The notes: generated by a model not told the origin, from the sequence alone. A DNA stretch of 64,000 nucleotides from Sanderia malayensis (GCA_013076295.1 RQOL01000658.1:4705083-4769082); one strand, 5' to 3'; positions 36,153-61,327 are shown, numbered from the stretch's first letter. Numbers and translations are program-made.

Positions 36153-36801
36153 TACTTTGGTATTGTTATGAACACTAACTGTTTATCAATGTTTAAAACT
36201 TAGCAGTAATATTCCGAAGCAACGAAGAGCCGAAAGTGAGAAAAATAGATAATCGATACTCACCTTTGTGTTTATATCCTATTGCAACAATTGGTTTCAA
36301 ATCACATGACATTGTGCCAGTTGCCACTCCGCATACTCATCTTCAGTTTGTGATGTTTGCTTTCCATGAGGCTTGAACCAGAAAAAATGGTAGCCTTTGG
36401 ACAGTGCATGATATTAAATAATCTAGAGTACGAACGAGGGTTATGGGCTTATCCGCCACCCTCCGAAAATTGGTCATTTCTCCAACTTGATACTTCGAAA
36501 CTCTGTGTTTGAGCACAGCAGAGACATCATGGACGCATTTACTTCAAATTTGAAATATGAAATTGCTCTTTGTTCTAGCGTGAAAATAGCTTCACAATCT
36601 GGCCTTTAAAATTTTGAAAGGGGGGGGGGGTTTAAAGAGATGGCTCAATAGAGATTATACATGTTAAAGAAGCAAGTCAACTTTGATAAAATGCTAAATT
36701 TAATATTTTTACCCCTGGAGTAACTGAATGAGATATATACCTTCCTGCAATGGAAAATAGGTCATTGATAAAATGACAACGTTCTAAGCTTTTACCAGGT
36801 A
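36153..36801. other. Spacer before the transposon nest
   Basis: No gene. A G run at 36618-36629 is the only feature. Confidence 0.5.
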
Positions 36802-37000
36802 CACTGGGGTTCCAAAAGTATTGCAACGCCTGATAAAAATGGCGTCTAAAAGTGGCCCGAGGCCCAAGCAATAAAATTTACATAACAATATATAAATACC
36901 AAACGGGTTTCAATAGCGAACTTCTTTAGCAGAAATATACTCAGAATTTCATAAATTTTCAAGTGAAAACATAATTTAAGCTATATCATATTGTTTTATG

Positions 37001-40000
37001 CGGGGGCGTCGTGGGTGGGAACTCATAGGGGGGGGCACAATTCAATGATTTTCCGACGAGGGATAAAATGAAATCCAATGACGTCATGATGCGCATGCGC
37101 AATGTTTTTAAATCTCCTTGAATTAAACTGGCCATGTGTGTCAGGGAGCACATTAAAAAGGTTTGGGGGTGTTGACATACTTGACACCGACTTTTGCATG
37201 AACATTTCTTTGGACCGACTGACAAGTACCGTGGCTCAAATTGCGCTAAACGGATACCACACCCATTAATTGCGAAAGTTCTCAGCGACCAATGAGAAAG
37301 GGCATCTTTAGGAAAATGTTTTTACGGGAAAAATAAAGCCTTTCTACGCCATCGCCATCCAATAGAGCATAGAGCTAGCCCTCAAGTACTGCATTTCCGA
37401 ATACAAAATAATTTTGGCTACCTGAGGCGGCACCATGGTTGCCGCCGAAGGGGGAAATTTTACAAATTTGGAGCCTCAGACATCGCTGCAAAATGAATTT
37501 TGGTTGTTTTTCGTAATCAAATTTTCTCCAAAGATTATTTTTCTCAGTCGGTTCACGTTTTTTCCAAGAGCTACAACACTACTTATAAGATTCAAAATCC
37601 ACTATTAGTGGCCAATACCAGTTTAAATTAGGCAGCCAGTCGAACTTGAATGTTATTTTTTGAGATTCTTGAAGCCAGACTCGTTTAAAAACAATTTTTA
37701 GGGCAGGAACGACTTCAATATACCTGGTGACTAAATTCCCATTATTTTCTCAAAATTTTAGGACAAACTTTTTGGACTGACTGGGAAATCATTGGGGGTG
37801 TCCCAATAAAAAACACAGTGGGGTTAGCTTCCACACACAACGAGTCATGATGAATCATGACTCATTGAATCGTTGAATCATCATGATTGCAAATTCAAAT
37901 TAAGTTGATAAAATTTAACTGTTGTTGTTGCCACTGTTGTTGACTCGGGGGCGACCACCCTGTATGTTAAAAAGGCCCTGCAGTTGATTCTTTGCAATTT
38001 GAGTTAAACAAATGCAATTTTCGGTCACAAGTCCGCAAAATTGACCAACAATTAATCAATTTTACGGGGTATTTCTAATCGGTTGACCCCACGACTCGGG
38101 GACTCTCGGACGCACGACTATACGACCTAGGGAAATACGACCCATGTCTTTAAAAGTGCCAAATTTGCATTATTTTCACTGTAATTATTGTAGCGAAGTC
38201 AAAGACACTGTTTTGAAGTATGAAACGCAGTTTGGTGAGCATAGGAACAGAAATAAATGCTTTTCGAGCAAGCAATTTTGTCGCAAAAAGCACGCTGTCG
38301 TTGCAAATCACTGAGGTTTTCATATCGTAAGCAAGGAAATTGTGGTGGCAGTAATCGAAATCCTGTGGAGCCACGACATTGACATTTGCACCGTAATCAA
38401 AATTCCACCCTTTTCAGAAGCGTTGCGCAATCTGAAACCACCGGTAGTAAGAGAGAACAATTTTAAAGCATTTCATATAAATGCAGAAAGACTATTCTGC
38501 TATTGTAACGTCTGTGTTTGTTATCATCCATCAAATATAGCAACAAAATGTGAATATATCACAACATAACAACAGCTAAAGCAACGAAGCATGGAAACCT
38601 TATCAACGTCATCATGCTCGTCATTATGATCGTGATCATTTTTATTATTATTGCACCCTGCACCCTGCACTGCGCAGGTATATTGAGTTTTTTACCGCTA
38701 GAAAACACTTGCAAAGTATTCTATGGGATGCAAAAGGGCCTTAGTTACCCGAGGTTCGAGTTACTCCTGGCCCGACTTATCATGATTTTGCTGTTTTTAT
38801 GAATATTATTTCTTTTGGAGTTTACTTCATTTATCTTTATCAAGTAAGAACACATTCCACCAAAATATTCACAATACACAACTACTCAGATCTACTTCTT
38901 GATAAATGCAGACATACGAAATCCAAGCACGTTTTATTTTAAATACAAACTATATCGGCAACAGGAACAAGAGAAGTATAACTAGAACTGGAAGCTGCAA
39001 GTTATATAAAGAGTTACAAATAGTTAACCTTCTAATCTGCAATGGTTTCTAAAATGTAAATATTTCTAACTGAAAACTAAACAATGTCTGGGTCAAATAG
39101 ATCATTCGAGCCACTCCCTTACTTCCATTCAAAGTCACCACCTCGTTCTCAATCTGTCTCTTTTTCGTGTCAAGCACGCCACGATGGAATGTCAAGCATG
39201 CTGGCAGTGGTTCTTTCTAAAAGGGGGAACGGCAATTACAGGAATGATAATGATGATGATACTGATGATGACTGCGTAAAACCTGATACGCCAGATTAAG
39301 ATAGCCTGCCTTTCGCAAGTCATTAACATACCAAAGGGAGGGAATATATCAACTTTCCTTGTTGATGAGCGTCAAAGCAGATCACGCGATGAAAAACTTC
39401 TGTGCATAATTAATTCAAGTTAATATATTTTATATATTAACCAACATCATCAGATGCATTCCATCTTTGAGACAAAATAGATCTATCCTATCCATGACTC
39501 TTCTCAAGAATCTATCAAAAAATTTATAACTCTGTTTATGCCAAACAGAAATTGTGTTACAATGACATGATCTGAGTAGTTGTGTATTGTGAATATTTTG
39601 GTAGAATGTGCTCTTTCTTGATAAAGACAAATGAAATAAACTCCGAAAGAAATAATATTCATAAAACAGCGAAATCATGATACGTCGGGCCAGGAGTAAC
39701 TCGAACCTCGGGTAACTAAGGCCCTTTTGCATCCCATAGAATACTTTGCAAGTGTTTTCTAGCGGTAAAAAACTCAATATACCTGCGCAGTGCAGGGTGC
39801 AGGGTGCAATAATAATAAAAATGATCACGATCATAATGACGAGCATGATGACGTTGATAAGGTTTCCATGCTTCGTTGCTTTAGCTGTTGTTATGTTGTG
39901 ATATATTCACATTTTGTTGCTATATTTGATGGATGATAACAAACACAGACGTTACAATAGCAGAATAGTCTTTCTGCATTTATATGAAATGCTTTAAAAT

Positions 40001-40539
40001 TGTTCTCTCTTACTACCGGTGGTTTCAGATTGCGCAACGCTTCTGAAAAGAGTAGAATTTTGATTACGGTGCAAATGTCAATGTCGTGGCTCCACAGGAA
40101 TTCGATTACTGCCACCACAGTTTCCTTGCTAGCGACATGAAAACCTCAGTGATTTGCAACGACAGCGTGCTTTTTGCGACAAAATTGCTTGCTCGAAAAG
40201 CATTTATTTCTGTTCCTATGCTCACCAAACTGCGTTTCATACTTCAAAACAGTGTCTTTGTCTTCGCTACAATAATTACAGTGAAAATAATGCAAATTTG
40301 GCACTTTTAAAGACATGGGTCGTATTTCCCTAGGTCGTATAGTCGTGCGTCCGAGAGTCCCCGAGTCGTGGGGTCAACCGATTAGAAATACCCAATTTTA
40401 CGACTGAGGACAGAAATGTGCAAAATTTCATATTTTCACCAAAAAGCCGAAGGGATCTCAAATTTCCGAAATTTTCCGAAAACCCGACGCTTGGGGGGGC
40501 AATTGCCCCCCTGCCCCCCCCCCGCCCACGACGCTTCTG
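37001..40539. mobile_element. hAT-like element, 3.54 kb, in the left arm of the foldback
   Basis: An exact 8-bp duplication GTTTTATG flanks it (36993-37000 and 40540-40547). The intact palindrome partner confirms that the arm was continuous before insertion. Termini CGGGGGCGTCGTGGG and inverted CCCACGACGCTTCTG. It holds no long transposase frame and is itself interrupted by the element at 38067-40393. Confidence 0.8.
38067..40393. mobile_element. Mutator-like foldback element with about 825-bp terminal inverted repeats
   Basis: Arms 38067-38891 and 39570-40393 are nearly identical in inverted orientation, beginning GGGTATTTCTAATCGG. A 9-bp duplication AATTTTACG flanks it at 38058-38066 and 40394-40402. 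Long TIRs with a 9-bp target duplication are typical of MULE elements. The 0.68-kb spacer has a short frame (39084-39299) of unknown kind. Mirror-image open frames in the two arms are the same sequence read twice, not genes. Confidence 0.85.
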
Positions 40540-41084
40540 GTTTTATGATAATATTTAAAGAAAACTGCGAAGAGGTCCCTTAAAAAATGTTTGCGAAAAT
40601 TTATCGATGTGGAGTAATTAAAACGCCAATAATTATAATTTCTTTCTATGAAAGCCACGCAAATTCTCTCTCATTTAAAAGAGAATGCCTTAAAACTTTG
40701 AAAAATATAAGAATTATTTGTGTAACTGTCTTGACCTTTTACAATTCACGGTTTTATCATTTTAGGAATTTGATTTGACAAAACCTATTTTTCCGTAATT
40801 TTTTTTCCAGATTAAAAAAAGAAGGTTAATCGCCATAACAAAAATCCAATATGGATATTCCTATAATTTGTTTCAAATATTATAATTTGATATAATTTTT
40901 AAGGGCTTAATATTTTCTGAAGTGAACGAAAATTTTATTTTTAAAATCCACTTTGAAATTTGAAAAACAAAACATGTGCGTCTCAAGTTGTAAACAAAGA
41001 CTTAAACCGTGAATTGTAAAAGGTCAAGACAGTTACACAAATAATTCTTATATTTTTCAAAGTTTTAAAGCATTCTCTTTTAAA

Positions 41085-41514
41085 CAGGGCCGCATTTAGG
41101 TCAGTTGGGGCCCTGGGCCCAAAATTGATTTGGGCCCCTTGAAATATGTAAAAAAAAGTTTTTTGTCACGTGTATAGTCCTCAGTACCCTGTAAGCACAA
41201 TTTTATTGGCATACTGACAACTTGCTAACGGAAATAAAATTAAAAGAAAATCATGGTTACTGGCTGATGGCGCCAAAATCAGTTTATGACATCCAGCTTC
41301 AAGGAATAATGTATCATTTAGAGCATCACATATTGTCGAAAAATGAAGCCACTGTGTTGTTTGATGAAGACATTACTTCTCAATTCAAACATAAGAATAA
41401 AATCAACAATAGTTCATAGGTTTTTCGAATTTTTGCTCGGGGCCCCCTAAATCTAAGAATCTTAAGGGGCCCCTGGGCCCGGGCCCAGTTGGCCCATGGG
41501 TAAATGCGGCACTG
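41085..41514. mobile_element. hAT-type MITE in the right arm of the foldback
   Basis: Termini CAGGGCCGCATTTA and inverted TAAATGCGGCACTG with exact 8-bp duplication CTTTTAAA (41077-41084 and 41515-41522). Subterminal GGGCCC-rich sequence. An internal open stretch (41222-41419) reads like a protein piece (SVYDIQLQGIMYHLEHHIL), possibly captured or transposon-derived. Confidence 0.88.
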
Positions 41515-41944
41515 CTTTTAAATGAGAGAGAATTTGCGTGACTTTGATTGAAAGAAATTACAATTATTGGCGTTTTAATTACTCCACATCGATAAATTTT
41601 CGCAAACATTTTTTAAGGGACCTCTTCGCAGTTTTCTTTAAATATTATTAGAAAACAATATGATATAGTTTAAATTATGTTTTCACTTGAAAATTTATAA
41701 AATTTTGAGTATATTTTTGCTAAGGAAATTCGCTATTGAAACCCGTTTGGTATTTATATATTGTTATGTAAATTTTCTTGCTTAGGGCCTAGGGCCACTT
41801 CTAGACGCCAATTTTCATCAGGCGTTGCAATACTTTTGAAACCCCAGTATAGAATGATCTTAGCTCTATCTGCACATTTTGACATGATGACCGATGAAAG
41901 TTTGTTCTATTATTAACTTGCTAAAATATTCACTGTCAAGTCAA

Positions 41945-43070
41945 GTGTTATGGTAATGTGCGAGTTGCGAGTTGTTCATGCGAGTTGCGAGTTGCTTTTA
42001 TTGTGCGAGTTACGAGTTGCGAGTTACACATAAAGTACGAGTTGCGAGTTACACATAAAGTACGAGTTCGAGTTACGAGTTGCACTTATTTTGCGAGTTG
42101 CGAGTTGCATGGAAGTTGCGAGTTGGAAAATTGAAAGTGCGAGTTGCTCAAATTTTGCGAGTTGGCTTTTTTGTTGAAATGTTGTTGTTGTTTTTGCACA
42201 CAACATCAAGATGTAAGTAGATGATTTTTATGCCGTATTTTTTTAAGTACTAGTGCGTGTTTTTCATTTTCATAACTTTAATTTCCCCCGAACAAGATTC
42301 AGATTCAAACCATGCTTATTTGTATATAAAATTTTAGCATACGACAACAAAAATAAACTCTTCTCTCAAAAGCTACCCGCTTTTTTATATAAGAAACCGC
42401 TTTATATGAAACTTGAATTTGGTGTAAAGTAGAATTGATTTTTTTGTTCTATTATTTTATTTAATAATAGAAAACAATAGAAAATTTAAGAAACTTTTAC
42501 TAGTAGGGCTTGTGCTAAGTTTCTTATAAAATAACAAACGTGTACAGTACAAATAACAACAGTACTCATTTATAACTGCATACCTGCCTGCGTTTCAAAT
42601 ATCACAGCGAAAAACGGGCAACAGAACAACCTAACGCTTATTATCCTTTCTTAAATTTCTTTCTTAAATTAGTTAATTAGTTTCTTAAATTTTTGGGTCT
42701 CTATCACTAGGTTGTTTATAAAGCGGTTTCTTATAAAAAACATGAGGAAGCATTTGTCTTCCATCATTAGTGCCCGGCTATGTCGCATTAATGTTTGCAG
42801 CTAAGTTTGTAAGAAATCAATGAAACTTCTCTGCAATGAAGAAAAAGCCAAAAACTAACATACAAAAAAGCAGAATTCGCGGAACTCGCAAAAAATGGAC
42901 CCAACTCGCAACTCGCAAATTTAAGTTGCAACTCGCATGTTAAATGTACCAACTCGCACTTTCCACTTGTAACTCGCAACTCGCAACTCGTAGAATAATT
43001 GTAACTCGCAACTCGCAACTCGTAGAATAATTGCAACTCGCAACTCGCAACTCGCACTTTACCAATCCAC
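41945..43070. mobile_element. DNA element with GCGAGTT subterminal repeats
   Basis: About 20 copies of gcgagtt occupy the left end (41958-42165), and complementary aactcgc copies occupy the right end (42885-43060). TIRs are GTGTTATGGTAATGTGCGAG and inverted CTCGCACTTTACCAATCCAC. An exact 8-bp duplication CAAGTCAA flanks it (41937-41944 and 43071-43078). It contains a second MITE. Superfamily uncertain; 8-bp duplication is hAT-like. Confidence 0.8.
42375..42742. mobile_element. MITE of the TATAAGAAACC family nested in the GCGAGTT element
   Basis: Left CGCTTTTTTATATAAGAAACCGCTTTATA and right inverted cggtttcttataaaaaaca, with internal ttaagaaacttttactagta as in the element at 25863. Exact ends not resolved. 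Confidence 0.6.
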
Positions 43071-43078
43071 CAAGTCAA

Positions 43079-43817
43079 TGTCCATTTTTATCTTGATGTG
43101 CTCGTCTTGGCATAGTCTATTAACCAGGTTCTTACACTCTGACCCGAGCCGTGGACAGTCTCACGTTTTCAGTGATACTTTCATGCATCACGATATTCAA
43201 ACAGAATTTAGCGACATTTACGTACCATGTTACATCCATATCATATAAAGCTAATTTGACGTTTCAGGTCATGTTAAAACGTGTTTTTATTTTGAATACC
43301 CATTGGGCTCAGAAAGAAAACAACGAGTTACTTTTCGAAAGCTATTTTTGAAAGTTCTTACTTGATTTTAATTGATATTCTATATACAATAGACGCATTT
43401 TCTTGCAAGCAGATTTTCAATTTTTTGGACCATTTGCTACAAAAGGTAGCAAATTGTTTATTAACAGTTTATTAAAATATTAGATATGAAACTTTATTGA
43501 ACAATGGCATTTAAAGAAAACTTCAAACTATTTGCATGAATGAAACAAAGTTAAAAGTGGTGCGTTAAAAGTGGTTAAGAGCTACGCAAGCGTAAAGCTG
43601 ATTACTAATCAAGAGTTAGAAATCTCGATTTGAAATAACGAAACGAGGCGAAGTAATAAGGAAAAAGCTTCACGAAACAACAACATTTCTGATTTGTTTT
43701 GCTTGTTTCCCAATTTGCAACAAAATGGGTTTGAAATGCAATACTGCTGGAAGCCAGCTATTTTGGCTGTGATTATTAAAGAAGATATCATATTCCGGCT
43801 ACTGGAGATAATTGATT
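43079..43817. other. Spacer / probable WDR7 promoter region
   Basis: AT-rich, no gene. It should contain the WDR7 promoter and 5' UTR; no distinct core element is recognisable. Confidence 0.5.
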
Positions 43818-56395
<12,578 letters not shown>

Positions 56396-57166
56396 AAAAT
56401 ATATAAATGATATTTATATTTATAATTTTTGTTATAACTTGATTTTTAACTGAATTTTCAAGAAATCAAAAATAAAGCATCTTGAAACATAAGAGTAATT
56501 AGAAAAAGCTGTTAGCTGGTTGTGTTCTAGTAAAGGTGTGAAACGTAAACATTTTTAATCTTCTATGCTAGGATTTCACACTCAATACGGAATAGCACTA
56601 TGATTTTCTTGAATTTAATTCCTCTGCGGAGGACTACTTTGGAATTCAGAATGAAATAACTCTTAAATTGTTGTTTTGAGTTGTATTACAAGGCAGTATT
56701 AAAAGCAATGAATATAGCTATGAAAGAAGTACTTAGCTTGAGAATGATTTCTTTATTTCTGTAACGATGCAATCGTTTAGTAGTTCGCTTCCAGTTTTCA
56801 GTCGAAATTCGTCTATCGTTGAAGAGTGCTTCAAATGCAACAAACAATCATCTTTGTTTACAATTGTACCAGCAGCAATTGCCTCATTTCCTTCAAAACG
56901 AGAAGTAATTAAAAATAATCAATAAAATAGGAACACAACGACAACTTGATAATAATGATTTAAAAATTGCAATTGTACCTAGATGCGCCGAGTGGCGAGT
57001 AGAAAAGGAAATTTACTTTAGTTATGAGAATTTGAGCTATCACAGGTCAAACCGGGGGTAAACTTAAATTAACGCAAATATAAGCCAAGGAAAAACAATA
57101 AAATATGCCAGATATCCATTCTGGGTAGTAGGGTAGTATCTAAGTAATTACACTGATGGGCGTGCA
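56396..57166. other. Convergent 3' ends of WDR7 and AP4E1
   Basis: AATAAA at 56471-56476 suits WDR7. No other gene is visible between the two stop codons. Confidence 0.7.
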
Positions 57167-60100
57167 TTACATTGGTGGGGTGTGACAATTACCCCCGGAG
57201 GAGTGCATATCCAATACCATGTTCGTTAAATTCGTATTAAATCGGCAATATTCAGTAAGGCGACAATCAACATTTTGAATAAGTTGTTGCTTACCTATAA
57301 TTTGAACAATTGCAAAATGCAGCTGCGATTCGACGGTTTGAATGAGAGATTCAAGTGACTGGGTGTTGTCTGCTAGAATTTGTAACCTCTTCTCATACGC
57401 TGTTTTCTGCCATTTTCCAGCGTACGCCTCAGTATCAATCATCAAAGGTCTCATAAAATCAACGATCAACAAGGGGCACTTTATAAACAGCCTCTTTTCA
57501 GTGTCTGTTGAGTCTCGGTATGATACTTGCCCGTCAAGAATCATGTGACGCGAAGGAGATTTCAATTTCATGCTCAATACTTTCGTGTCTGATTGCCATC
57601 CATCAATGGCCTCACTATTTGAACTCAGTACAGTTCTTTGATCAAGGTTCGAGTCCAAATTGAGAGGGGGCCTAAATGACCAGTTTAAGTCAGTTAACGT
57701 TGCTGCTTTCTGATTCGTTGTGAACAAAACGAGAATTAGCAAATCAGGGGCCAGGATCTTCTGACAATCCAATTTAATATTTGTATCTTCGCAAAGTTGA
57801 AACACCTGTGACTTGGGATAAGCGTCCAAGTGTGGAAGAACTACAGGTTGGCTAGCTTGTTGCCGCTCAACAATATTTGTGTCCGTTTGCAAAGATGGAG
57901 GAAGAAAGTCGCTGTTATCTTGATCTAAAATATTTACCTGAACAAATATGAACGCAAAAAATTAATATGTAAGCAAGATGTATACAAATAATCAAAATAT
58001 TGATAAAAAAAGATATGGAAGATAAATAGGATTACAAGGAAGAAGAAGAATAGAAAGACGATGGTAAAACAAGGAAAAAGATAACGTAACAAAATAAAAT
58101 AAAAATAATAGAGGTTAAAGGTACGAAGACAAAAGCAGAAAAGAAAAAATAGACAGAAAAGAAGATGAAGAGCGAAAGAAAAAAAGAAAAAAAAGTAACA
58201 AAGTATTTGAAATAATGCTGAATTGCTTCATCGCACTTCAATGCATCTTCATACGAAGAATAAAAATACATTCAAAAGAACATAACTAAAAAAATAAAAC
58301 CGAACAGGTTACAAACCTCAACACCATCTTCCACTGAGTTAGTTGGCAATGGTTGATCTTCATTCGATGTGTGCTGCATTAAAAAGTCTTCATGTTCTTG
58401 ATAAATGTCTTCAGCTTCAAAATCATCTTTCTTTTCGACCATCTCTTCTTTAATACTTTCTATTACTTGACTATCCGTCACTAGATCACCCAACAAAGAC
58501 ATATTTGTCCCAGAATACCGCGTTACTGTATCTGAAACATCGATATTCTCATTGTTTCCCAAATCTTCTTCAAGATCGAGCAATAACGAGTTTTCTTTCC
58601 TCGAAGAATCACTTTTTCTTCCATTATAATCCAAAACATCGTCTGATCTGCTTGCTTCCATGGACTTTTGATAAACATGAGCATTTTCAGCGGATTCTGT
58701 CTTTGCCAATCTTGCCTGCTTACCATGGTGTCTGCGATTGGTATTAAACCCGGCTTTTTCTGTCCTCAAACTCTTCCCCTGTGATGGACCTTGCGTGAAA
58801 ATCTGCTGAGCCAGCGTCATTCTTTCAGTGTCCTCGTTTATTTGACTTATGGCAGCTTCGGATCTTTGCTCCTAAATAAATTAAATAAAGCAAGCTAGCT
58901 AGCAATAAAAGACAAACCTCGACGATATAAACACGTAAGATAAAAGCTTTCCTACAATCGTTTGATTTCATAGTTATCACAAATGGCACCACAAACGATG
59001 AGTACTTTTAAACACAGAAATTTACCTTTACACAAGGGACCTATTTTTTATAGGTCCCTTGTTTAAATTTTATATGTATCATTGGTTGACCTACAAACGT
59101 GATGAATACAGTCCAAAAAGCGGTTCAATGAGGCTCCAACGGTGCCAAGTTGCGCCAATGAATTACTCTGGGTTAAATTTAGCATTCTCTCAAAGAAAGT
59201 CAAATCGCAACCCCCTATTGCACAACCAATCCATTACACCGTGAAAATTGTATACGATCAATCAATGAATAGCACTGACTACATGGCATACTTCTCGGGG
59301 ACAAGATAAAACACGGAGCCATTGACAGGAACATGTTACATTGTCTTGATGGAACACAATTTGGTAACTGGTTGCAACCTTAAACAACAGTATATCAAAT
59401 GTGGAATAAAAGTAATGGGTGCTTACAATTTGGTGCGTGTTACCAGGATCACAGCCTACTCCACTGGACACTGACCCACTTCCTGATGTAACGGATGATG
59501 AATCAGATAAGGGTTCTTTATGGATGTCTTCAGTTTTGCTACCCTGATATCCACTTGGACCCCAAAGTTGTTTGACAGCCTTTTGCGGTGGATTGTCTTG
59601 TCTGAAGAAAAATTGGTGCATGAGAATTGAAAAAACATAATGACAGTGCTAATTGCAGAGGAAACACGGAGAGTGAGGAAAAATACAGTGATTAACTGAG
59701 AAGAAGAAGAAAGTTGAACAAAAAGAGTGGCGAAAGAAGATGGGAGAAAAGGAGCAGTCAAAAACAACATGGGGCGCTTTCTTCTCGGCACAAGCTTAGC
59801 TTAATTATTGGAATTGCTGTTGAGCAAGGAGATAACGAAAGCAAAGTAGAGAAAGGATGAAAACAAAAAAAGGAATTGAAATAGCAAGAACAAAAAATAA
59901 AAACGAAACAGAAAGAAAGGAAGAACATGAAAGCAAAATAAATAAAAACAAAACGACGGTCAAAAAAGTGCAAGACAAAGAGGATAAAAATAAATAAATT
60001 AACAAATTAAAAGTATATGTACCGGACAGGGACGATATCCACATTGGACTTCTTCAAACTATCAGCTGGTATATCAGGTTGAGAATGCTGAGGTATGTGT

Positions 60101-60558
60101 GACCTGTTCGGTTCTTTTCGTGGCAGAGGATATGGATTAACGTTCAGTTCAACTTTCTTCAAATCTAGTAAGCAGATAAAACATAAATTGAAGAGCAATG
60201 GTAATAAATTCCTCTGGTGTAGACACCTGTTTACGAAAAACAGTATAACTTAGTGACCTCTTCACGAAAAAAGGATAACGTAGGCACCTGCTTACAAGTG
60301 CCTACGTTATCCTACGACAGTATGTATACATAGTCTGTATGTATGTAAAAAGATTCCATATCCCAGTTAAATAATCATCTCACCCCTATCTCCAAAACAG
60401 GCCATATGAAAATTAGGTCAAAGAATAATGTACATACCTGACGACACCGGCTTTTTCGGCCGTTTTTCACTTCGGAGGTGCATTGGTAAATAGGGCAAAG
60501 CTCCCTTCGCCAAGGCATCTGCCACAAAACCATCCAGAAAGGACAATGTCGAATCAAT
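57167..60558 (-). CDS. AP4E1: AP-4 complex subunit epsilon-1 (C-terminal five exons)
   Basis: AP4E1 is the large subunit of the AP-4 adaptor coat that sorts cargo such as ATG9 from the trans-Golgi network. Minus-strand exons: 60438-60558, 60023-60164, 59427-59601, 58317-58871 and 57167-57937 (stop TAA), all in phase, 587 residues, about the C-terminal half of the protein. Matches to human AP4E1: DSTLSFLDGFVADALAKGAL at the trunk end, VKQLWGPSGYQ in the hinge (human has a KLWG.EGY-type motif), then the appendage domain with DFMRPLMID, and the conserved LHFAIVQIIGKQQLIQN at the end. The hinge exon (58317-58871) is Ser/Glu-rich with LLLDLEEDLG and LLGDLV strings, possible accessory-protein binding sites (inference). 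Upstream trunk exons would be at higher coordinates but are not between 60559 and 64000, where the tRNA array lies. Confidence 0.9.
59032..59062. repeat. 13-bp hairpin in an AP4E1 intron
   Basis: ACAAGGGACCTAT and ATAGGTCCCTTGT separated by five T. Confidence 0.8.
60273..60312. repeat. 15-bp hairpin in an AP4E1 intron
   Basis: GGATAACGTAGGCAC and GTGCCTACGTTATCC with a 10-base loop, between AP4E1 exons at 60023 and 60438. Confidence 0.85.
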
Positions 60559-60746
60559 CTACAGTAAACAGATAAAAATACCAATCATTCTTCATAAACC
60601 TTCTCAAATATACCATTCATACCAGAATGGCTTTCCACCTATCAGTACCGCTAACAAAAGAAATAAAGGATGTTTCCAATCTATGCATCAATACAATTTC
60701 GCCACAGTTATAACGATTGTCATAAGGTATAAAGTAAAAACATATA

Positions 60747-60819
60747 GTCTTGTTAGCGCAGTAGGCAGCGCGTCAGTCTCATAATCTGAGGGTCGTGAGT
60801 TCGATCCTCACACAAGGCA
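60747..60819 (+). tRNA. tRNA-Met(CAT), copy 1
   Basis: Elongator-type tRNA-Met with anticodon CAT in CTCATAA. Differs from the array consensus at position 2 (T, so a G-T pair in the acceptor) and in the variable loop (GAGGG). Tail TCTTTT. Confidence 0.9.
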
Positions 60820-60915
60820 CATCTTTTGCAACAAGTCAGTAGTTTTAGATGCTATGATTTTATTCACTCATGCTGCAGTTATAACAATTGTCGTAGGGTG
60901 TAAAGTAAACATATA

Positions 60916-60988
60916 GCCTTGTTAGCGCGATAGGCAGCGCGTCAGTCTCATAATCTGAAAATCGTGAGTTCGATCCTCACACAAGGCA
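60916..60988 (+). tRNA. tRNA-Met(CAT), copy 2
   Basis: D-loop reads GCGCGATAGG instead of GCGCAGTAGG, and the variable region reads GAAAATC instead of GAAGGTC. These are the most changes of any full-length copy; function is uncertain. T6 tail. Confidence 0.8.
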
Positions 60989-61086
60989 CATTTTTTGCAA
61001 CAAGTCAGTAGTTTTATATGATATGATATTATTCACTCATGTTCCAGTTATAACAATTGTCGTAGGGTGTAAAGTAAAAACATATA

Positions 61087-61159
61087 GCCTTGTTAGCGCA
61101 GTAGGCAGCGCGTCAGTCTCATAATCTGAAGGTCGTGAGTTCGATCCTCACACAAGGCA
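61087..61159 (+). tRNA. tRNA-Met(CAT), copy 3
   Basis: Array consensus: acceptor GCCTTGT/ACAAGGC, anticodon CAT, T-loop TTCGATC. T6 tail. Confidence 0.97.
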
Positions 61160-61255
61160 CATTTTTTGCAACAAGTCAGTAGTTTTAGATATATGATTTA
61201 TTCACTCATGTTGCAGTTATAACAATTGTCGTAGGGTGTAAAGTAAAAACATATA

Positions 61256-61327
61256 GCCTTGTTAGCGCAGTAGGCAGCGCGTCAGTCTCATAATCTGAAG
61301 GTCGTGAGTTCGATCCTCACAAAGGCA
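61256..61327 (+). tRNA. tRNA-Met(CAT), copy 4, one base deleted in the acceptor stem
   Basis: The 3' acceptor strand is AAAGGC instead of ACAAGGC, giving 72 bases and an unpaired acceptor position. Probably a pseudogene or poorly processed copy. Confidence 0.85.

Larger units (their letters stand above)
36802..41849. mobile_element. Tc1/mariner-type foldback element, interrupted by two hAT-like elements
   Basis: Ends CACTGGGGTTCCAAAAGTAT and inverted ATACTTTTGAAACCCCAGTA are flanked by TA (36800-36801 and 41850-41851). The left arm is 36802-37000 plus 40548-40754; the right arm is 41004-41084 plus 41523-41849; the loop is 40755-41003. Without the later insertions it is a palindrome of about 1.06 kb. 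No transposase frame is visible. Confidence 0.8.

Noticed and set aside
38342..40118. Pairs of identical open frames on opposite strands
   Set aside because: They are the two arms of the foldback element read twice.
60600..60690. Possible upstream AP4E1 exon ending ..WKAIL before GTATGA on the minus strand
   Set aside because: The reading does not match the AP4E1 trunk sequence expected before the exon at 60438-60558.
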